The position numbers and the translations under genes were made by a program. The notes under the pieces are model-generated. The model had not been told where the DNA came from. It saw nothing but the letters and a program-made list of their open reading frames with translations, and did not search any database. From Blasia pusilla (Eukaryota; Marchantiophyta; Marchantiopsida; Blasiales): 64,000 nt of DNA. Of the stretch, positions 58,526 to 64,000 are shown in pieces; positions within the stretch are counted from its first letter, which is position 1, and each line of letters opens with the position of its first letter. Where the stretch lies: NCBI GenBank assembly GCA_050084515.1, contig CM114271.1:66402001-66466000 (forward strand), in the 5' to 3' direction.

Positions 58526-59454
58526 AATCCCATGAATGCCCGAACTCTACTCACATCTACCGGACGAGAAATAAGTGCAATAGCCTCCACCTTTGCTTGC
58601 TGAACTCCCAAACCACGTGGATAGATCACATGATCCAAGTACTCAACATCCTCATGGAAGAACTTACACTTTCCTGGATGCAAACGTAGACCATGAGCTT
58701 TCAACCGCTCAAACACAATCTGCAAATGTATCTGATGCTCCTCCATCGTGTTATTGAACACCAAGATATCATCAATGTAACACCGAACAAAATCCAACCC
58801 TGCTAGGATCGTATCCATCACTCTCTGATACTCGGCAGGTGCATTCTTCAATCCAAAGGGTAAGAATTTCCACTGGTACAAATAATCCTTGCCATGAGAG
58901 TTGACACCCCAAAATGTTGTCTTGGCCTTTTCACTCTCTCGAATCGGCAACTGATGGTATCCTGCCCGTAGATCCAAAGTACTGAAAATCTTTGCGTGTC
59001 CCACCACATCAAAGATCTCCTCAGGTGTAGGCATGGCATACCTATCAGCCTTGGTCTGCGGATTGATAGGACGGTAATCTCCACATATCCGCCTATCCGT
59101 GTAGTTGCCATGCACATCTTTTTTAGCAGGCATGATAGTGGCTGATGCATACTCTCCATGCGACAACTCCACTAATCCAGCCTCCAAAAGGTCCAACGTC
59201 CTACTCTGAATCAAGTCCCTCTCCATTTCACTATATTGGTAGGGACGACGGAAGATTGGCGTATCACTAGCCAAATCAATCCGTATACCGGGTCCAACCA
59301 AAGCACCCAACTCCTTCATGCTAAAGGCAAAAAAACTCCTATAAGCACGTAGGAACTGTGTCAAGCGCCGTTTCTCACCTCCCGTAAGCTTGGGCCCAAG
59401 TAATGACTCCCAAGTCTCCTCCACTCGCACACTAGAGGGAGAGGATGACGCCAT
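58526..59454 (-). pseudogene. Gypsy reverse transcriptase (upstream of Copia-B)
   Basis: About 309 codons of clean reverse transcriptase: FRRPYQYSEMERDLI, SATIMPAKKDVHGNYTDRR, CGDYRPINPQT, FSTLDLRAGYHQLPI (motif A Asp161), LPFGLKNAPAEYQRVMD, and RCYIDDILVF (YIDD at 226-229). It ends at VRAFMGF where Copia-B begins; the thumb and RNase H resume at 53567. Active-site residues are intact; only the insertion disrupts it. A TAG at 59461-59463 separates it from the methyltransferase frame, in the same register. Confidence 0.95.
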
Positions 59455-59460
59455 TGGCTG

Positions 59461-60200
59461 CTACGCAACCCCCTCACAAGATGGTACACCCTTAGCTACA
59501 CCATCATCTAAGCAAATAACTCCTCCACCAGCGTGAGCAACCAACTCCACATGCCCAATCATTACATCCCATTTACTCCAAGGATGCAAAATACTACTCT
59601 CCTCACCCCCAGATGATGCCTCTATAATCCTGGTAGCCATCGAGCTCATCACAAGGGGTGGAAGACCCACAGACATAGTCCGAAGTCGACGCTGCTCGGC
59701 CATACCAAGACTCAAAATCCAAGTCAAACAATTCAAGTCCATGGCCTGACCCAACATATGACGTCGTGAAGCCTCAGAAATGGAAGCAACCGCAATCAGA
59801 CCAGTAGCAAATCCCATCGCACGCTCTCTCTTATCAACGTTAGGCTCCACCAACTGTCGCACATGAGAATCCCATACAAGCCTGTGACCACCTTCCCTGT
59901 AGGCATGTGACAAGGGAAAACTCACAAATATGGGTAGTGCCATCCTAGGCTGGCCCACACGGTTCACCACTGCCATCGGTGACCGATCAATAACCCTCAC
60001 CACCTGAGAAAGTCGCCCAGTATCGAAGATACTATTCTCTGTAAGGCAAGGATCCCGTTGCACTACATCATATGCTCGACGTAGAACCTCCCTAGGCAAT
60101 AAATTTGTCCTTCACAAGCGTGGACGATGTGCACGCGAGCCAACTCGCGCTACATCCAACAACAGCGCTGGTCCAATCCAAGACCGCACCTCATGAACAC
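59461..60200 (-). pseudogene. DNMT3-like C5 methyltransferase, C-terminal half, in the gypsy polyprotein
   Basis: Same frame as the reverse transcriptase. At 60115-60198: SWIGPALLLDVARVGSRAHRP, matching the motif VIII-type block of DNMT3-like enzymes (x-x-P-V/A-x-I/L-x-D-A-x-x-V/L-x-x-x-H-R-x-R). An in-frame TGA lies at 60112-60114, then TNLLP. Further on are AVVNRVGQPR and a target-recognition-like segment, then RERAMGFATG (motif IX-like, compare E-R-x-x-G-F-P) and SRRHMLGQAMDLN (motif X-like, compare L-L-G-R/N-x-x-x-V/P-x-V) at 59731-59826. The domain would transfer methyl groups to cytosine C5. The linker after motif X leads directly into the reverse transcriptase. Confidence 0.8.
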
Positions 60201-60733
60201 TCGCCATCATCCGGGTCCGATGGGTTTCTCTGGGCCGTCTCATCTCGCTCCACATACACGTATCTCCGCTCAGGAATACCGGTTTGCAACACTGTAGCCA
60301 AACCAGTGCTAATCCCACCAAAGAGATCTAACACACAAATGCCCTCCGGCGGATACAGGCATACAATGGGTGTAGTATCCAAAGGGGATAACCCAACTGG
60401 ACTAGAAGTAGGAGTCCGCCATGGGTCCTCCTCTTCCTCGTGAGCTATAACAGCCTCACACCAAGCCTCCTGCACTAGGCGATCAGCCTCTTGCCGTAGT
60501 GTACCGCATGAACTCCAAAGTGGCACATCCAACGATGAGGATGCCACTCCTCCAAAACTAGGGACCTCCTCTACCTCCTCATGCACAGGAGAATCCATAG
60601 CACAAACATTAACCTCCAAAAAGTATCCTGGCCAAGTGACTACTCCACTAAAACCAGCCATTGATGCTAACACCGTTGGGGAAGACCCTCTTGGTCGAGC
60701 CCCATAAATAAATCTCACAGAAACCTGGCTCAT
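60191..60733 (-). pseudogene. DNMT3-like C5 methyltransferase, N-terminal half (SAM-binding motif I)
   Basis: Protease-to-methyltransferase linker (acidic, EEVEEVPSF and AHEEEEDPW), then GICVLDLFGGISTGLATVLQ at about 60280-60340. D-L-F-G-G-I-x-T-G is the F-x-G-x-G SAM-binding loop in its DNMT3-like form, followed by RRYVYVERDETA with the acidic residue of motif II. Immediately after, the frame changes and the next homologous block is motif VIII, only ~35 bp away. Motifs IV (Pro-Cys) and VI (Glu-Asn-Val) should lie in the ~100 residues between and are absent. This copy cannot be catalytic. Confidence 0.8.
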
Positions 60734-60784
60734 ACGTCCATCCCCGGACTGCCAACCAGGTCTATAAGATGTTATCTCAGTCTA

Positions 60785-61321
60785 TTAGTCCATCTGAAAA
60801 CCCATCGGGTATAATATTGCTCCTCCAACTAGTACATCATACGACTCAGCTGATGCGACCACTGGAGGTACTCCCAACCGGGAGCTATCAGTTGCATGAT
60901 CTGGTCTCAACTGTACACACAACTTCTCCGGTGTCATGAATTGAGACCTATCATTGGCTCCTCCAAGTGATGTTTGAATCTGGAATGGGCAAGGCTCAAG
61001 CTCTGACCTCCGAATACCCAAACCAAAACATGCCGCCTTTCCCAACATCAAAGGTTGGACACCACAATGTAAAAAGACTCTATCTGGTCTATACACCTGT
61101 CTTGTAGGACGCACCAATCGGAATATCCCACTCCAATTGTCCAACATACATACACCAGGTGTAAGCCTCTCATGATCAATGGCTGGCCGGGTTGGTAATG
61201 CATCCATCTTCGCCGCTGCTGCGTGCCAAGTAGCACTGGTACTCAATGCTACACCTGACATAGAGGGTCGCTCCACCGCAACACCCTCATCCACCTCAAA
61301 GACGTGTAGCAAGAATAACAC
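60785..61321 (-). pseudogene. Gypsy aspartic protease
   Basis: VFLHCGVQPLMLGKAACFGLG occupies the position of the D-T/S-G-A-x-x-x-x-I/M-x-x-x-x-A-x-x-L-G active-site strand, but the Asp is His and the Thr is Cys. ELEPCPFQIQTSLGG and YDVLVGGAILYPMGF complete the retropepsin-like fold (D-x-L-L/V-G-x-x-x-L flap/C-terminal strand). A TAA-TAG pair at its end is followed in the same frame by TEITSYRPGWQSGDG, leading to the methyltransferase. Confidence 0.75.
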
Positions 61322-62302
61322 CCCACGTTCACGTAAGCGTGATCGCTAGCTGAAATAAAGGAGCTAAGTCAACTCCTAAAGCCATCAGCTCCGTGGCCGA
61401 AAATAATGGGGATCCCAACACTGAAGTTGCCATCCGCAATACTGCACTGGATGCTGCATCCATGTCTACTACACGCGATGTGGGTCCAACTCCACAGTAG
61501 CACCACATGGCTCTGACGCTCGAGTGGCTCCTCTCATAACTGCAGCTGATGCCTCAACCTCTGATGCACTCACCATATAAGAGAGATCATCCCCTCCATA
61601 AGAGGTGGAAGCACCTGCTCCCGAACCTGCTCTATGTTGGATACTAGCTACTACCAGCCATAGTAGCCAACTCGCTCCAGCTTGCTCAATCTGGCGACCA
61701 TAGCGACTGTAAGTAGTGGTAGGGGTAGCCACTGTAGGTTCTCCAACCACTGGTCTACCTCTGCCAACCCTACCACCTCTACCACCTGGGCCTCTCGGAG
61801 CTACTCCACCACGGCCATGGCCTGATCTCAACTCTGGATGAAGATCAAAGCAACGCTCTCGAGGATGACCTGGTCTCCCGCAATGATCACATTCAGTTGG
61901 GGCCGACTGAGGCCCATCCTCCAAGGTCTATCTCCCATCCTCTTGGGGACAAAACCTCCTAACATGAGCACCTCCACATGTCCAACATGACTTTCCTTGC
62001 TGCAGGGCAGCAAATGAAGGCAATGGTCTCTGCCCAGGTGTCCCTCTAGGACCTGACTGAGGTCGTGTGTACCCCCCACGACTCCCACTACTACTACCAC
62101 CACCACAACTATGACACTGTGAGGTGGACTGCTGAACACAAGAAGTAGTAGTCGTATCCCTACTGAATGCGGATGTCACCACTCTCTCCTCCACCATGTT
62201 AAGCTCAATCTTCTCAGATAGAGCAAACACATGGGTCAATATGGGTGAATCATCATTCATAAGAGTAGCATCACGTACCCTGCGGCGCAATCCTCTGTCC
62301 AA
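61322..62302 (-). pseudogene. Gypsy gag C-terminal part with two CCHC knuckles
   Basis: Knuckle 1 is CWTCGGAHVRRFC (CX2CX3HX4C, one residue short of the standard CX2CX4HX4C). Knuckle 2 is CDHCGRPGHPRERC (standard). They are about 30 residues apart with a TAG at 61928-61930 between them. A Gly/Arg-rich nucleic-acid-binding tract (GGRGGRVGRGR) follows. From about 61465 to 61325 the coding text lies in a neighbouring frame (DMDAASSAVLRMATSVLG), so two compensating shifts are likely. Confidence 0.8.
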
Positions 62303-62473
62303 GATCCCATACCAAAACTAGACTGCCTGAGCCTCAATCACACCCTTGGTAACTGAAATCTAGCGTTGCATATGAGTGTATGCCTCACGAAGACTCTCAC
62401 CAATCTTTCGCTCAAATTCTTGAAGACTCCTCAACTTCTCTGTCTTCACTCCCTGATAGTTCTTCTTCAACCT

Positions 62474-63127
62474 CTATAAGAACTCTGCAACCAGGCTGAA
62501 TGATGGTGGGGCACTAGTACCTCCACTAGTACCCCCAATGGTACCTCCATGGGTACCTCCATTGGTATGCCCACTCCGGCTCATACTCGTACCTCTCAAC
62601 GTCGGGCTGGTTGGCGTAGTAGGAGCACTACTACCACTACAACCATGGGTGATAGACACATAGCCTGGAGACCAATATTGTCTCCACGCCTCAATCTCAG
62701 CAACATGGTCCTTCCTAAACTCAGGGTAATCATCCATGGGTGGTCCCTCCAAGTGCTGAAACAACCCCTTCCAAGCCAAGAAGGGTGTAAACAACGTGCT
62801 GTTCCGCAACATGTGGATATCACACCACGTATCAAACTCCTCCATGAAGTCCTCCAACTCAATGGTGCCCACTGCCCCCGAGTATCTTCGTGGGCCTTTC
62901 ATGGCCCCATATATCATGTCCATGTCCCAAATCAATGGAGCTGCAACACTCGATAACAACGTAGAAGACTCGGTGTTTGGAACACCCTCGTCCTCCTCTT
63001 CATCAACCGTCGGAAGTGGAAAAGGTAGCCGATACCTCAATCCACTCCATGTAAAACCACCATTGTATGCACCACGGTCCCCAACCAGACCACCAAACAG
63101 CTCTGTGATGACCAACGCCAATGCCAC
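62474..63127 (-). pseudogene. Gypsy gag N-terminal part
   Basis: A 217-codon frame beginning MALALVITELFGGLVGD. It includes YSGAVGTIELEDFMEEFDTW and FTPFLAWKGLFQHLEGPPMDD and YPEFRKDHVAEIEAWRQ, typical of a helical retroviral-type capsid (retrotrans_gag). A Thr/Gly-rich repeat region (GGTHGGTIGGTSGGTS) near 62520-62560 follows. TAG codons at 62474, 62360 and 62318 break the same frame. The Met is a probable true start because upstream sequence lacks similar coding text. Confidence 0.75.
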
Positions 63128-64000
63128 ACCACCACCAAATTACCACCACTAAGTAACCAAGTGACGTGAATGTCGATGTCGCTGTACTATTCTAGCTCTA
63201 CTAGCTATCATCACTCCACCCTCACTTCCGGTAGCACACAGGAGTAACACTACTCTAGAGATCAGGGTCAACCCTAACAATGGGCGCGCAAGAAAGAAGC
63301 AAAGATGGAGGGGATCCAAACACAGGAAGTCCAACGACAACCCTCCAATCGCAAATGGAAATCAAGGTAACGCAATCCACCAAACGGGGCGCCGCTTGAA
63401 TCCACAGAACCCGTTCACCATGCTTTGCTATAGGGAGAGGCCCAACCAGGGCGCCCCCAATGGAATAGGAATCTCCAACAACAGACAAATCACCAACCAA
63501 CCAGACCCTTCGATCTGCTGTCCACCATAGCCAGACCTTGAGCTAGTCCACGAAATTTTGATCAGCAATTACTCCAGAAATCCTTGACCAAAATTGAATT
63601 TGTTTAAAACAAGAATTCAATTGACCACCATAGCTATCTCTCCAAAAAAAATAAGCTACAAACAAGATCTGTACTCTGAGCTAAAAATCATACAAACTTG
63701 CTGTCCATACACCTCTAGAAATCGCAAATCCGACAGCGCTTCCGCCCAGATTCATCCACGCAGAAATCCGCAACGCTCCACACACTCAAGCTGAAAGCTT
63801 TATATGAGATCACAATACAAGTAGCAATAGGAACCTCTCACCTGATATGGATGAACTTCAACAGAGCTTCCGCACTCCAAGCTCTCCACATCATAAAACC
63901 GTCGAACACGAACCAGAATCTTCAATCCTTGATAACTTCCAACTCCCTTGACGGAATCTGGCAATCTAAAGCACGTTGGAAAGATCTTAGCAAGGCGCTT
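63128..64000 (-). other. Probable 5' leader of the gypsy element; nothing else seen
   Basis: No coding motif and no clear primer site or LTR end. The 5' LTR matching the 51.4-kb repeat is not present, so it must lie beyond the window. Short frames only. Confidence 0.4.

Larger units (their letters stand above)
51054..64000 (-). mobile_element. Ty3/gypsy element with methyltransferase and PHD finger (5' end outside window)
   Basis: Minus-strand order: gag (63127 leftwards), two CCHC knuckles, protease, DNMT3-like domain, reverse transcriptase, [Copia-B insertion], RNase H, integrase, PHD finger. Gag to protease is mostly one frame interrupted by TAG codons; the methyltransferase C-half and reverse transcriptase share another frame after one shift. 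The reverse transcriptase (YIDD) and integrase (D,D,E) active sites are preserved, while the protease and methyltransferase are damaged. Without the Copia-B insert the span is about 7.5 kb to the window edge. Exact outer ends are unresolved. Confidence 0.9.

Noticed and set aside
1-64000. CRISPR arrays, operons, Shine-Dalgarno sites or phage genes
   Set aside because: No regularly spaced short repeats with unique spacers and no clustered short-spaced genes. All features point to a plant nuclear genome.

Overview
The window looks like nuclear DNA of a land plant or close streptophyte relative. A bryophyte or other seedless plant fits best, but the species cannot be fixed from sequence alone. 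The evidence is Copia elements primed by initiator tRNA-Met (TGGTATCAGAGC sites), Helitron-like ends, a TTTAGGG-type telomeric motif, a single-exon F-box gene, and long AT-rich stretches without genes. No bacterial-style operons, CRISPR arrays, rRNA genes or convincing tRNA genes are visible.

Layout. Bases 1-11500 are AT-rich and carry no gene I can support. A degraded Ty3/gypsy integrase end, an LTR fragment and a LINE tail lie at 11.56-13.13 kb, followed by a pair of ~275-bp direct repeats. The one confident host gene is an intronless F-box protein at 19833-21548. A second probable host gene lies on the minus strand at 26131-26901 and encodes a protein with a 'TLDNRRL' ParB-like domain. From 27 to 44 kb the sequence alternates between AT-rich and CpG-rich segments. 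It holds Helitron-like elements, perfect foldbacks, a possible solo LTR and several minisatellite arrays, but no recognised genes.

From 44.6 kb to the right edge the window is a nested retrotransposon complex. A minus-strand LINE remnant is split by a plus-strand Copia element (Copia-A, 45147-50220). A long minus-strand Ty3/gypsy element, whose 5' end runs past the window, is split inside the reverse transcriptase/RNase H region by a second minus-strand Copia element (Copia-B, 53568-58525). Copia-B has both LTRs, a primer site and a near-perfect 5-bp target duplication.

The most unusual object is the gypsy element. Its polyprotein order is gag with two zinc knuckles, aspartic protease, a DNMT3-like C5 cytosine methyltransferase domain, reverse transcriptase, RNase H, integrase and a C-terminal PHD finger. 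It therefore carried both a DNA-methylation enzyme and a chromatin-reader module. In this copy the methyltransferase has lost the segment that should hold the catalytic cysteine, and stops interrupt the frame, so it is a relic. Methyltransferase-bearing gypsy elements have been reported in charophyte algae; I do not know of a description combining that domain with a terminal PHD finger in a plant like this one.
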